The position numbers and the translations under genes were made by a program. From Planctomycetota bacterium (lineage in GTDB: Bacteria > Planctomycetota > Planctomycetia > Gemmatales > Gemmataceae), in contig RFZJ01000001.1 in the NCBI GenBank assembly GCA_009920765.1, positions 1 to 64,000 of the forward strand: 64,000 nucleotides of DNA. Direction: 5' to 3'. How positions within the stretch are numbered: the first letter of the stretch is position 1; every line of letters starts with the position of its first letter. Of this stretch, positions 8,355 to 18,010 are shown piece after piece. The notes under the pieces were generated by a model, which saw only the letters and a list, made by a program, of their open reading frames with translations, made no database searches and was not told where the DNA came from.

Positions 8355-9949
8355 GAGAACTCCGTGGAGTTGATTAAAGCCCAGAAGATATCCTGTATTT
8401 GTTGCCCTTTGGATAACTCCGAGTTTTTCAAATTCTGTTCAAAAAAATCATACTCTTCTGCAGTGGGCCTTCTGGTCAGCGCAGTAAGGAATACTGCCTC
8501 GATTGATTTAACATCGCTGGGTGCCAACCATTGAATACGAGTAGTTGCAGAAAAGGGACCGCCCTTGGTTTTTTCGGATACAAGTTTCCCATTCATCATC
8601 ACCAACCTTTGAGGGATGGTTCCACCGCGGTTGTCAAACTCTTCATCACTGCTATCCCCATAGCGCTTAACGAAATCATTTTGGTCACCAAAACGTGCCA
8701 GGCGGGTAAGGATATGGGATTCGGCATCAATGGTAGCAACCGAAGAAGCTTGCAAAATACTGCCAGCAACTTGTTCTGGCCTAAGTCTACCCAGGGGAAA
8801 CTGAGCCCATAATTTCTCTGCATTTACAGAATCATCATTCACCGAAAGGCTTTGCATTCGATAAGTTTTAGTACTGGCAATGATCCGTATTAACCGTGCG
8901 ATGTTGTGGCCGTGCAAGGCGAAGTCTTCAGCCAATATTTTTAACGCTGGGGGAACAAGCCCTTCGGTTTCAAGATTATCGACAGGAGAAACCAAAGGCT
9001 GACCACAAAGAATCGCCCAAATTCTATTGACTGCAGCTTGCGAAAAATAAGAATTCTCTTGATGGGTAACCCAGGTAGACAAGCGCGCTCGCAGAGAGCC
9101 TTCCCCTGGAAGCAATTCTGGCGAATAGGAAACCTTCGGGGCAATCGTTCTCTTGATATTTTTACGCTTGTCATCGATTGCGTATTCCCCTGCCCCATCG
9201 TAAACGCCTCGAAAACCTATATGGGTCTGAGCAAAAAAGGCTGAAAAACTTTCGAAGTCTGCCTGCTTCCATGAAGCAAAAGGATGATCATGACACTGCG
9301 CACAATCCAGCCTGATACCTAGGAATGCACGAGTAACACGGCCTGCCAACCTGACTGGGTCCGGCTGATTCGCCTTACCATTTTGAGCAGTCACCGTGAT
9401 GAAGTTGGTTGCAGGTTTTTCGGTCCAAATTCCTTCAGAGGAAATGACCTCGCGGACAATTTGGTCGTAAGGAACATTCAATGTAATCTGGTCAGAAAGC
9501 CAGGATCTAAACTTGCGCCTTCGAAACAAAATGAAGGGGCCATCTTCTGTTCCTACAAAAACCCTTGCAAATCTTTCAGCTAGGTAATCTGCATAGCGAC
9601 GATCCTGCAAAACATGATCAATCCACCAGGCTAATCTTTCGCCCTCGGGGCGCGATTCAAACTGACGAATTTCCTCCAACGAAGGAATCGTTCCCATCAA
9701 ACCCAAAGCCAATCGTCTAGCTATGGTTAAATCATCTGCACCAATTGCAGGTTGAATCTTGTTTTTTAGCCAAGTCTGCTCAAAGGATGCATTGACCCGG
9801 TAGACTGTTTCAAGAAAGTCAGATTTTTTGAATGCTTCGGGATTGGTTGGCGTAGGCGCAAACCCGTTCCTGGGGGGGATAAGATTTGCAACAAGCGTTG
9901 CGCCACCCCCAAGAACCAAGCATACAAAAAAGAAATTGCGAAAAAACAT
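8342..9949 (-). CDS. DUF1549/DUF1553 protein without the N-terminal cytochrome domain
   Basis: A 535-residue protein with a hydrophobic N-terminus (residues 4-23) acting as signal peptide or anchor. DUF1549 covers about 45-260 and contains C216-x-x-C219-H220 in CAQCHDHPF. DUF1553 covers about 280-530 (NSYFSQAAVNRIWAILCGQP, PLGRLRPEQVAGSIL). Compared with the 832-residue protein at 2025 it lacks the PSCyt1 module and the coiled insertion between the two DUFs, so only the internal CxxCH could bind haem. AGGAG lies about 10 bases before the ATG. The gene heads the operon with the overlapping DUF1501 gene and diverges from the membrane protein at 10064. Confidence 0.93.
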   Translation of the reverse strand: MFFRNFFFVCLVLGGGATLVANLIPPRNGFAPTPTNPEAFKKSDFLETVYRVNASFEQTWLKNKIQPAIGADDLTIARRLALGLMGTIPSLEEIRQFESRPEGERLAWWIDHVLQDRRYADYLAERFARVFVGTEDGPFILFRRRKFRSWLSDQITLNVPYDQIVREVISSEGIWTEKPATNFITVTAQNGKANQPDPVRLAGRVTRAFLGIRLDCAQCHDHPFASWKQADFESFSAFFAQTHIGFRGVYDGAGEYAIDDKRKNIKRTIAPKVSYSPELLPGEGSLRARLSTWVTHQENSYFSQAAVNRIWAILCGQPLVSPVDNLETEGLVPPALKILAEDFALHGHNIARLIRIIASTKTYRMQSLSVNDDSVNAEKLWAQFPLGRLRPEQVAGSILQASSVATIDAESHILTRLARFGDQNDFVKRYGDSSDEEFDNRGGTIPQRLVMMNGKLVSEKTKGGPFSATTRIQWLAPSDVKSIEAVFLTALTRRPTAEEYDFFEQNLKNSELSKGQQIQDIFWALINSTEFSWNH

Positions 9950-10063
9950 AGACCGATAGCTCCTATTCCATCACTATTTTTTATGGTATCATTCATTCGT
10001 TATATTCTCTTCCTTAAATATGTTTGCATTGATAAAAACTTTAGCATTACAAGACCCTAGATC

Positions 10064-11302
10064 ATGAATCTTCCCGACCCGAATTCACCACCCGAATTAC
10101 CGCTGCTGCCACCCACGCCACCTCCCGATTTATATTTCCCCATAACATATCCATCTCATATTTCTGAATTACAACCACACCCGGAAACCACAAGGCGAGG
10201 CCCCCTTAAGCGTTTCTTTTTCTGGACTGTTTTAAAGATAGAGTGGCTATTTGGACTAATTTCAATGGTATTGGCCCTTGCAATTCTAGCTGCAATTCCT
10301 GGCCTTCAATTCCTTAGCTTAGGATACATGCTAGAATCCTCTACCAGAGTCGCTAAATCGGGACGGATTCGAGATGGTTTTATTGGCATTCACACTGCTG
10401 CCCGGTTGGGTGGTGCAATCTTGGCTATCTGGATCCTTCTATTACCTTTACGCTACCTCAGCAACGTAGCTTTCACTGCACAGATCATAAACCCAGATGG
10501 CAGAAATGCTGCAAAGCTTCGCTTTTGGGTTTTAATTCTTACGGTTTTTGTTGGGATGCATATTGTTTTTGCCTTGGCTAGGGGCGGGCGCTTACGCCAC
10601 TTCTTCTGGCCTTTGAATTTTCTAATCGTATACCGCCAATTCAAACTTGGCGGGGCTTATTCCAGGGCTCGGGATGCCACTTGGGATTTCTTGTTCGCAT
10701 TGCGACTTCCCCATTATTTCTGGCTGGGACTTCGAGGTTTTTTAGCAGGATTCCTATGGCTGATTATCCCCGCTTCGCTCCTAGCCTTTGGGCAGGTGAA
10801 AACGCCTCTTTCCCCCTTGGTTGGTTTTTGGGGAGCGCTACTTTTAGCGATCGTTGTCCTGCATTTACCTTTATTGCAAACCCAGATGGCGATCGAAAAT
10901 CGCTTCCGTGCAGCCTTTGATTGGCGAGGCGTCAGAAAAGCATTCAATCGTGCGCCCTGGGCCTGTAGTTTCGCTTTAATGCTTACCTTGATTTTTGCAC
11001 TGCCACTGTACTTATTTAAAATCGAATTGGTTCCACAAGAGGCACTATGGCTGCCCACCTTGGTATTCATATTTTTCATTTTTCCCGCAAGACTTATTAC
11101 AGGCTGGGCCCTTTGGAGAACAAAAATTCGCGACACTCAAAGACACTGGTTTTTTCGCTGGACAGGCCGACTGCCTCTTTTGCCTGCTGTAATTATCTAC
11201 CTGTTATTTGTTTTTTTTTCGCAGTACACAAGTTGGAACGGCATCGCAAGCCTTTACGAGCAACATGCTTTTCTTTTACCTGTTCCATTTTTAGGGTTGT
11301 AA
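10064..11302 (+). CDS. Polytopic membrane protein, conserved in planctomycetes
   Basis: A 412-residue protein. It has a proline-rich cytoplasmic N-terminal tail (about residues 1-45) and then roughly eight hydrophobic segments, among them LFGLISMVLALAILAAIPGL, AILAIWILLLPL and LPAVIIYLLFVFF. The charged loop LESSTRVAKSGRIRDGF is a feature I associate with an uncharacterised planctomycete membrane family. No catalytic motif, transporter signature or binding cassette is visible. There is no clear Shine-Dalgarno before the ATG. It stands alone, divergent from the DUF1549 gene and about 100 bases before the molybdopterin oxidoreductase. Confidence 0.8.
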   Translation: MNLPDPNSPPELPLLPPTPPPDLYFPITYPSHISELQPHPETTRRGPLKRFFFWTVLKIEWLFGLISMVLALAILAAIPGLQFLSLGYMLESSTRVAKSGRIRDGFIGIHTAARLGGAILAIWILLLPLRYLSNVAFTAQIINPDGRNAAKLRFWVLILTVFVGMHIVFALARGGRLRHFFWPLNFLIVYRQFKLGGAYSRARDATWDFLFALRLPHYFWLGLRGFLAGFLWLIIPASLLAFGQVKTPLSPLVGFWGALLLAIVVLHLPLLQTQMAIENRFRAAFDWRGVRKAFNRAPWACSFALMLTLIFALPLYLFKIELVPQEALWLPTLVFIFFIFPARLITGWALWRTKIRDTQRHWFFRWTGRLPLLPAVIIYLLFVFFSQYTSWNGIASLYEQHAFLLPVPFLGL

Positions 11303-11399
11303 TCATTGCTTGATACTTTTTCTTAATTACCCAACCCTTAATAACACTTTCAAGCTATTATGATTGAATAAGATTTAACTTGAAAGCTTGGAGCCAAAC

Positions 11400-13505
11400 A
11401 TGGCGCAGCCACTTAAAACCATTCATGCAACATGCCCCCACGATTGCCCCGATACCTGCTCAATGCTGGTCACCGTAAAAGATGGCAAGGCTATAAGCCT
11501 TAAAGGGAACCCCGCCCATCCTATAACCAACGGCTTTCTATGTGGCAAAGTCTCCAGATATATCGAAAGAACCTATCATTCAACCCGCATGTTGCATCCA
11601 TTGAAAAGAATTGGCACAAAGGGGGCGGGGCGATTCGAAAAAATAAGCTGGCAAGAAGCAATCGAAACTGTTGCTTCAAAGCTAGATTCAATAATTCATT
11701 CACCCTTCGGCCCTCAGGCCATACTTCCCTACAGTTACGCTGGCACCATGGGAAGACTTCAAGGATCCAGTATTGATCGAAGATTTTTTCATCGCATTGG
11801 TGCTTCTCTTTTAGAACGAACCATTTGCGCAACTGCAGGGGTTGCAGGAAGCCACATGACTCTCGGAGCGAGGGCCGCAATTGACCCAGAAGCTGTTTTA
11901 CATTCGAAATTCATCATCAACTGGGGCTCAAACACAAGCGTAACAAATTCGCACTTATGGGCTATCATGCACCGGGCCAGAAAAGCTGGTGCAAAAATCA
12001 TCACCATCGATCCCTTTCGTTGCAAAACTGCCGAAAAAAGTGATCTCTGGATTCCGATACGCCCAGGCACAGATGCAGCCCTGGCTCTCGGAATGATGCA
12101 TGTCATTTTTCGCGATAACCTTCAAGATCAGGATTTCATCGACAAGTTTTGTCTCGGAGGCGAAGATCTCAAATCCAGGGCCAACGATTATACTCCGGAC
12201 AAAGTATCTGACATTACTGGTTTAAATACATCTGTCATCGAGCAATTGGCACACGACTATGCAAGTATCAAACCAGCGTTTATCAGGCTCAATTATGGGC
12301 TGCAAAGGCATGGTGGCGGAGGCATGGCGGTAAGGGCAATCACATGTTTGCCCGGTATTATTGGAGCTTGGAAAGAAACCGGGGGCGGGGCGTTTCTAAG
12401 CACAAGTGGCATGTATCCTTTAAAATCTGCTGCTGCTTTTGAAAGGCACGATCTCATCCCCAAGGGTACTAGATCCATCAACATGAGCCAGCTTGCAAAT
12501 GCTTTAAGCGATAACAATCTTTCACCGCCCATTAAAGCACTTGTTGTTTATAATTCGAACCCCGCAGCGGTGTGCCCTGATCAATCCAAAGTTATTCGCG
12601 GGCTAAAAAGAGATGATCTTTTCACCGTAGTGCTTGAGCAATTCCCTACTGACACCGTCGATTACGCAGATATAGTGTTGCCTGCAACCACTCAATTAGA
12701 GCATTGGGATCTTCACACCTCCTATGGGCATTTGCATGTTCAAATCAATGAACCTGCGATTACGCCTCTTGGTGAATCATTACCTAACACTGAAATCTTC
12801 AGATTGCTTGCAAAGGCCATGAAACTTGAGCCTGAACTTTATGCAGCGAGTGATATTGAATTAATCAAAGAAGCCCTTGAGCCATCGTCTGGAGGGTTTA
12901 ATTCTGCGGGGGTCATGTCTGGAATAACTTTTGAGCAGTTAAAAAAAGAAGGTTTGATAAGGTTGGATTTGCCCAAGGATTATGCGCCGTTTGCGAATGG
13001 ACATTTCCCCACACCATCCGGGAAGTGCGAGTTTTTAAGTGCTTCAATGCAAAAGCTTGGGTTAGATCCCCTGCCCTCATACACCCCATCGCACGAAGAT
13101 CCCCAAACAAGAATGGATCTTGCAGCACATTACCCGATCCAGCTTCTTTCGCCTCCGGATCCTGCGTTTCTAAACTCATCATTCGCCAACTTAGATTGGC
13201 AAAAACAGGATGCGGGTAGGCCAACTTTATTGATCAGCCCAAAAGATGCAGCTTCACGAGGAATTACGGAAGAGGCCAGAGTCCGTATTTTTAATAATCG
13301 TGGGGAATTTCTTGCCCACGCGAAAATCACCGATGCAGTTCTTTCAGGCGTTGCGGTGGCGCAGGGGCTTTGGTGGAACAAAGATGTTCAGGGTAAAGCC
13401 AATGCCAATGCCACCACAAGCACTGCCATCACTGATTTGGGTGGTGGTGCGACTTTTTTTGACAACCTCATTGAGGTCGAGCCTATTTCTAATTCCGACA
13501 TTTAA
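11400..13505 (+). CDS. Molybdopterin-dependent oxidoreductase (DMSO reductase superfamily)
   Basis: A 701-residue enzyme of the formate dehydrogenase/DMSO reductase superfamily. The N-terminal Fe-S domain has C12, C16, C20 and C48 (CPHDCPDTC then LCGK), fitting one [4Fe-4S] cluster. The molybdopterin domain follows, with FIINWGSNTSVTNSH and WIPIRPGTDAALALGM, then a C-terminal dinucleotide-binding domain (LLISPKDAASRGI, ARVRIFNNRGEF). ATG 11400 has GGAG 6 bases upstream. A TTG four codons earlier is less likely. There is no Tat signal, so it should be cytoplasmic, and no electron-transfer subunit lies nearby. Substrate unknown. It is a likely user of the cofactor made by moaD, moaE and moaA at 59-61 kb. 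Confidence 0.9.
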   Translation: MAQPLKTIHATCPHDCPDTCSMLVTVKDGKAISLKGNPAHPITNGFLCGKVSRYIERTYHSTRMLHPLKRIGTKGAGRFEKISWQEAIETVASKLDSIIHSPFGPQAILPYSYAGTMGRLQGSSIDRRFFHRIGASLLERTICATAGVAGSHMTLGARAAIDPEAVLHSKFIINWGSNTSVTNSHLWAIMHRARKAGAKIITIDPFRCKTAEKSDLWIPIRPGTDAALALGMMHVIFRDNLQDQDFIDKFCLGGEDLKSRANDYTPDKVSDITGLNTSVIEQLAHDYASIKPAFIRLNYGLQRHGGGGMAVRAITCLPGIIGAWKETGGGAFLSTSGMYPLKSAAAFERHDLIPKGTRSINMSQLANALSDNNLSPPIKALVVYNSNPAAVCPDQSKVIRGLKRDDLFTVVLEQFPTDTVDYADIVLPATTQLEHWDLHTSYGHLHVQINEPAITPLGESLPNTEIFRLLAKAMKLEPELYAASDIELIKEALEPSSGGFNSAGVMSGITFEQLKKEGLIRLDLPKDYAPFANGHFPTPSGKCEFLSASMQKLGLDPLPSYTPSHEDPQTRMDLAAHYPIQLLSPPDPAFLNSSFANLDWQKQDAGRPTLLISPKDAASRGITEEARVRIFNNRGEFLAHAKITDAVLSGVAVAQGLWWNKDVQGKANANATTSTAITDLGGGATFFDNLIEVEPISNSDI

Positions 13506-13517
13506 AGAGAGGCTTTT

Positions 13518-14324
13518 ATGAAGGCTTGTATCAGCCAGGTTTGTGTTTTGAGCAGTACTTTTTCCGAAGATATCAAAGCCTTTGTTGAAGGTGGGTGCGC
13601 CAACATGGAAGTCTGGCTTACCAAATTAGAAAAGCATCTTGAATCCGCAAGCATTGCTGAAACAAAGGCTTTAATTGCAGATCATGGCATAACATTGGTT
13701 TCAAGCTCTTATCAGGGCGGGCTTTTCCTATCCTCAGGCGAGCAGAAGAAAAGTCATTACGATCATTTCAAAAGGAGGCTGGACCTTTGCCAGGGCTTGG
13801 GCATTCCACTTATGAATATATGCACAGATTTCCCCGCCCGGGTTGATCAACAAATCCTGCAAACTGCGATTGCCGGATTGCGTGAAGCAGCGCAATGGGC
13901 CGAAGCATTCAATACAAAACTATCCTTGGAATTCCGTTCCCAATCTTCCTTTGCAAACAATCTGGAATCTGCAAATGCCTTCGTCACTGCTTCAGGAATG
14001 GAAAATGTAGGTATAACCCTCGACACCTTCCACTTCCACTGCGGACCCAGCAAATTAGCAGACCTGACTAACATCAATCCAAAAAAACTTTTCTTTGTTC
14101 AGGTGTGCGATATATCCGCAGTACCCAAAGAATTGGCAACCGATTCCGATCGCATCTTTCCGGGTGATGGTGATATCGACATTACATCCATCATCAAGGA
14201 ACTTAAAAAAATTGGATACGATGGTTATGTATCGCTGGAGCTTTTAAATCCTGTAATTTCACAATCCAAACCATCGCAAATAACAGAACTGGGAATGGGA
14301 TCGTTGACAAAAATTCTGGCTTAG
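13518..14324 (+). CDS. Sugar phosphate isomerase/epimerase family TIM-barrel protein
   Basis: A 268-residue xylose-isomerase-like TIM barrel. Expected landmarks are present: LSLEFRSQSSF (metal-binding Glu strand), VGITLDTFHFHCG (Asp/His strand), FFVQVCDIS, and a C-terminal RIFPGDGDIDI followed by YDGYVSLELLNP. The metal-binding Glu-Asp-His-Glu set appears complete, so an active isomerase, epimerase or dehydratase is plausible. It begins 12 bases after the molybdopterin oxidoreductase with GAGAGG as ribosome binding site, so the two form an operon. No export signal is seen, unlike the related protein at 28474. Substrate cannot be read from sequence. Confidence 0.88.
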   Translation: MKACISQVCVLSSTFSEDIKAFVEGGCANMEVWLTKLEKHLESASIAETKALIADHGITLVSSSYQGGLFLSSGEQKKSHYDHFKRRLDLCQGLGIPLMNICTDFPARVDQQILQTAIAGLREAAQWAEAFNTKLSLEFRSQSSFANNLESANAFVTASGMENVGITLDTFHFHCGPSKLADLTNINPKKLFFVQVCDISAVPKELATDSDRIFPGDGDIDITSIIKELKKIGYDGYVSLELLNPVISQSKPSQITELGMGSLTKILA

Positions 14325-14460
14325 TCCATCAAAAAACTGTTAATCTGGGTAAAGACAATAGTCTTTTAAACCAACTCGTCTTGATTTTTGCGACCCACAT
14401 TAGACATCATGCAAAAGTAGTATTTTTAAATAACGGGCTTTAGACTCGTGAAGGATTCTT

Positions 14461-15051
14461 ATGATACGAACACTAATTTTTTCTGCAATCATTTTGGTTT
14501 TCAGCATCCAAACTTGGGCTGCGGAAACTGTCAGCCTTAGTGGCAGTGGCGTCCGTTTTAGTACCGTCACCGAATACATTGCTAATGCTAAATCAACCAA
14601 AATGGCACTGACGGGCGTCGCAATGCGCTCTAAGTTTCTTGTAAATGTTTATGCAATTGCAAGTTATGTGCAAGAAGGCACCAAGCCAAAATCATCCGAT
14701 GAAATCATCAATGCGGACATTTACAAACAACTCAACCTTGTAATGGAAAGGCAGGTTGATGGCCGTGAAATGGCTTCCAGCTTCAAAGCCTCGGTTCTTT
14801 TGAATCACAAGGAAGAGGAGTTTCCTGAAGAACTCACCCTTTTAAACAACCTTTTCAAAGAAATCAAAGTAGTAAAAGGCGATCAGGTCAAACTGACGCA
14901 TCTTCCCGGTATTGGCATTCATTGCCAGGTTGTGGATAAGATTGAAGTCACCATCAAAAGCGTGGCATTCTCAAAGGCTATTTGGGAAATCTACTTCGGA
15001 AAAAACAATCTTGGAGATGCGATAAAGAAGGGTTTGCTATCCAAGCTCTAA
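14461..15051 (+). CDS. Chalcone isomerase-like secreted protein
   Basis: A 196-residue protein with a signal peptide (residues 1-20, cleavage near TWA-AE). The body matches the bacterial chalcone-isomerase-like domain: KMALTGVAMRSKFLVNVYAI near residues 50-70, and a C-terminal FSKAIWEIYFGKNNLGDAI with KKGLL. Bacterial members are periplasmic. They share the plant chalcone isomerase fold but usually not its activity, possibly binding lipid or fatty acid. It is a single-gene unit: it starts 136 bases after the epimerase gene and is followed by a strong terminator. Confidence 0.85.
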   Translation: MIRTLIFSAIILVFSIQTWAAETVSLSGSGVRFSTVTEYIANAKSTKMALTGVAMRSKFLVNVYAIASYVQEGTKPKSSDEIINADIYKQLNLVMERQVDGREMASSFKASVLLNHKEEEFPEELTLLNNLFKEIKVVKGDQVKLTHLPGIGIHCQVVDKIEVTIKSVAFSKAIWEIYFGKNNLGDAIKKGLLSKL

Positions 15052-15074
15052 TCAAAATATTGTGAAGTTTTCTG

Positions 15075-15110
15075 GACCGCGTGGCATTAAGCCCCGCGGT
15101 CTTATTTTTA
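15075..15110 (+). terminator. Rho-independent terminator
   Basis: GACCGCG (15075-15081) pairs with CGCGGTC (15095-15101), and an extra GGC/GCC pairing inside the loop (15083-15085 with 15091-15093) lengthens the hairpin. A T-rich tract follows at once. It lies 24 bases after the chalcone-isomerase-like stop and separates that gene from the Hsp70-like gene. Confidence 0.88.
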
Positions 15111-15173
15111 TTAGTAACATATCCTGCATAAAATGAATTGAGTATTTTGATTCAAAACAGGAATAGAATTCCA

Positions 15174-17975
15174 ATGGGCAGATATCTTGCTGGCATAGAT
15201 CTGGGCACTACCAATAGTGCAATTGCTTACATCGACTCATCTACCAGATCCAAATTTCCTGAAATCAAACTACATCAAGTATACCAGTTGGATGCTCCTT
15301 CAGATTTTCAACCCCATACATTATTACCTTCTTTTTTGTACCTACCGGGCGGACTCGATCTTCCGGAAGGTGCAGCAGCGTTGCCCTGGGATAAAACCCG
15401 TTCTTTCATCGTGGGCAATTTCGCCCGCTCGCAAGGCGCCAAGGTGCCAGGTAGGCTGATATCCTCTGCAAAATCCTGGCTATGCCATCCAGGGGTTGAT
15501 CGCAAAGCGCCTTTGCTTCCATGGGCAGCCCCACCCGAGGTTTCACGGCTATCCCCGTTGGATGTTTCTGCCAAATATTTAAAGCATATCGTTGAAAGCT
15601 GGAATCATTCTGTTTCGCTGGGGCAACTTGCTGAACCACTCGAAAATCAAACCGTTGTGGTAACCGTTCCTGCATCTTTTGATGATATTGCACGAAGCCT
15701 GACCATGGAGGCTGCAAAAATTGCTGGCCTGAAAAATGTTCTTCTTCTTGAAGAACCCCAAGCTGCTTTTTATCGTTGGCTCTCCCTTCATCAGCAAAAT
15801 AAAACTAAAGACATCGATTTGTCCGAGGGCATGCAATGCCTGGTAATCGATGTTGGTGGAGGGACCACCGATTTCACCCTGATTGAAACCATAAGCGATA
15901 ATGGAGCAATCAACTTTCTGCGAAAAGCTGTGGGTGACCACCTTCTTTTGGGCGGAGACAACATGGATCTTGCTCTCGCAAAACTAATGGAGTCTCGATT
16001 CCCTACAGGCACAAAACTTGATGCGTCCCAATATATCCAACTCACTCAAGCTTGCAGAAATGCCAAGGAACAAATACTTTCAGATGCTGCTCCAGAAACC
16101 ATCCCCATCAACATCATGGGGCGCGGGCGATCCATTGTTGCAGGCCTGATCCGTGCAGAACTTTCAGCCAAAGATGCTTCTGCTTTTATTCTTGATGGAT
16201 TCTTCCCTCAGGTTAATAAAGATTCTCCGCCCCTTAAATCAAGCTCACAAACCGGGCTTCACGAAATGGGCCTGCCCTATGTTTCAGACCCTGCGATTAC
16301 AAAACACCTTGCAAGCTTCCTTAATTCCCAATCTGAATCTGCACCCTTTAAAGCGCCCAGTGCAGTGTTATTTAATGGCGGGGTCTTTCGCTCCAAAAAA
16401 CTGCAAAAACAAGTCCTTTCCGTGATTAATGATTGGAGCAATAACAACCCCAACAAGCAACCTGTTTCTGTTTTTGAAAACCCCTCGGTTGACCTTGCTG
16501 TTGCTGAGGGCGCTGCTTGGTTTGCTTGGCTTAAACATAGTGGCGGAAAACATATCGGAGGCGGCCTTGCAAAATCTTATTACCTTGGATTAGGCAACGA
16601 TAAAGGAGAAGAAACCCTGATTTGCGTTCTTCCCAAACATCACGAAGAAGGAAAAACTCTTACTCTCGACCAAAACGATTTAGAGCTGGCAATTGGCCAA
16701 CCGGTCGTATTTCCATTATTTACATCCACATTAAGAAGCAAAGATCAGGCAGGAGCAGTATTTACCATCCCTAAAAACCAGCTTCAAACTCTGCCGCCTT
16801 TGCAAACTATTTTGAGAGGTGGAAAACGATCCGGGATAAAGGGTATCCCGGTCAATTTAAAATCGCAGGCAACAGCGCTTGGCACTCTGGAACTGTGGTG
16901 CATCGCAAAAGAAGGATCGAATGAATGGAAGCTGGAATTTAATCTGCGCGATTCTTTTGAAAACCCTGACTCCCATTCTGATGAAGAAAACAAAGGCGAA
17001 ACATGGCCTGAAGCAACTGCCACCGCAGCCCTCGAATGTCTACATAAAACCTTTTCCAAGAATGCTCCAGAAATCGACCCCAAGCTTCTTCCCAAAGTTC
17101 TTGAAAATATCCTGGATGCAGGCAGAGATGAATGGCCCTTGGGGCTATGCAGAAGGCTATGGGATGAGCTGTTTTTACTGGCACCGGGCAGACTCCTTTC
17201 ACCTGAACTTGCATCGCGCTGGAGCAATCTCGCTGGTTTCTTTTTAAGGCCTGGTTATGGGGCAGCGGGGGACAAAATACGTTTGGACAAACTCTGGAAA
17301 GAATTGATCGCTCCCCCACGGGATGACCGTTCAAAATCTTCGATGAGTCCAAGATTTGTGGAATCTGGAGCAGAATTTTGGATTCTTTGGCGTAGGGTTT
17401 CCGGTGGACTTTCCTCCAATCAACAACAATCCCTTTTTGACAGAATTCGCAATATATTACTGCCCCCTCCTAACAAACCGGTTGCAAAACCATTGCAAAA
17501 TGAATTGGTAGAGATGTGGCGTGCAGCAGCCTCGTTTGAAAGACTGGATCTTAAAACAAAAGAAAACATGGGCAACACATTGATACGATCCCTTAATAAA
17601 AAGCCCCTACCCCCTTATGTATTTTGGTCACTTACCCGGCTTGCATCACGGGCACTTATTTATGCGCCTCTTAATTCAATTTTGCACCCCGATATTGTTT
17701 CGCAATGGGTTACCAAACTATTGGAATTCCAACCCGCCCATGCTTCCGAGGAAACCACATGGGCCTTTTGCCTGTCGCAAATGGGAAGAATCACAGGCCA
17801 GCGAGCTCTTGACCTAGATCAAGATACGCGCGATAGCATTCTTGCAAAAATTAGGGCTTTGAATATCCCGACCGATTGGATCAATTGCCTCGAGGAATTC
17901 ATGCCCCTGGCTAAAGAAAGTCAATCCAATTTACTGGGGGATTCACTTCCCGTTGGATTACGACTTTACAAATAG
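15174..17975 (+). CDS. Long Hsp70-family (DnaK-like) protein with C-terminal DUF3731-type region
   Basis: A 933-residue protein. The N-terminal half is an Hsp70/actin-fold ATPase: GIDLGTTNSAIAY (phosphate-1, residues 7-19), VIDVGGGTTDFTLIE (phosphate-2) and LFNGGVFRSKKL (adenosine motif). Instead of a DnaK peptide-binding domain, the second half is a long helical region of the kind seen in Hsp70 proteins with DUF3731 (FFLRPGYGAAGDKIRLDKLW, EFWILWRRVSGGLS). It is about 300 residues longer than DnaK, with no DnaJ or GrpE gene nearby. ATG 15174 is chosen because AGGA lies about 11 bases upstream and the sequence reaches GIDLG at once; an in-frame TTG lies 12 codons earlier. Client proteins are unknown. 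Confidence 0.88.
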   Translation: MGRYLAGIDLGTTNSAIAYIDSSTRSKFPEIKLHQVYQLDAPSDFQPHTLLPSFLYLPGGLDLPEGAAALPWDKTRSFIVGNFARSQGAKVPGRLISSAKSWLCHPGVDRKAPLLPWAAPPEVSRLSPLDVSAKYLKHIVESWNHSVSLGQLAEPLENQTVVVTVPASFDDIARSLTMEAAKIAGLKNVLLLEEPQAAFYRWLSLHQQNKTKDIDLSEGMQCLVIDVGGGTTDFTLIETISDNGAINFLRKAVGDHLLLGGDNMDLALAKLMESRFPTGTKLDASQYIQLTQACRNAKEQILSDAAPETIPINIMGRGRSIVAGLIRAELSAKDASAFILDGFFPQVNKDSPPLKSSSQTGLHEMGLPYVSDPAITKHLASFLNSQSESAPFKAPSAVLFNGGVFRSKKLQKQVLSVINDWSNNNPNKQPVSVFENPSVDLAVAEGAAWFAWLKHSGGKHIGGGLAKSYYLGLGNDKGEETLICVLPKHHEEGKTLTLDQNDLELAIGQPVVFPLFTSTLRSKDQAGAVFTIPKNQLQTLPPLQTILRGGKRSGIKGIPVNLKSQATALGTLELWCIAKEGSNEWKLEFNLRDSFENPDSHSDEENKGETWPEATATAALECLHKTFSKNAPEIDPKLLPKVLENILDAGRDEWPLGLCRRLWDELFLLAPGRLLSPELASRWSNLAGFFLRPGYGAAGDKIRLDKLWKELIAPPRDDRSKSSMSPRFVESGAEFWILWRRVSGGLSSNQQQSLFDRIRNILLPPPNKPVAKPLQNELVEMWRAAASFERLDLKTKENMGNTLIRSLNKKPLPPYVFWSLTRLASRALIYAPLNSILHPDIVSQWVTKLLEFQPAHASEETTWAFCLSQMGRITGQRALDLDQDTRDSILAKIRALNIPTDWINCLEEFMPLAKESQSNLLGDSLPVGLRLYK

Positions 17976-18010
17976 ATTGAAGGTTTGCACCAACCAATGT
18001 TGTTACAGTT

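Noticed and set aside
11388-11399. TTG start four codons before the molybdopterin oxidoreductase ATG
   Set aside because: The GGAG ribosome binding site at 11390-11393 lies inside that extension and suits ATG 11400.
15579-15941. 120-codon antisense frame inside the Hsp70-like gene
   Set aside because: It lies wholly opposite conserved Hsp70 coding sequence and its translation has no recognisable features; it is a shadow of the real frame.
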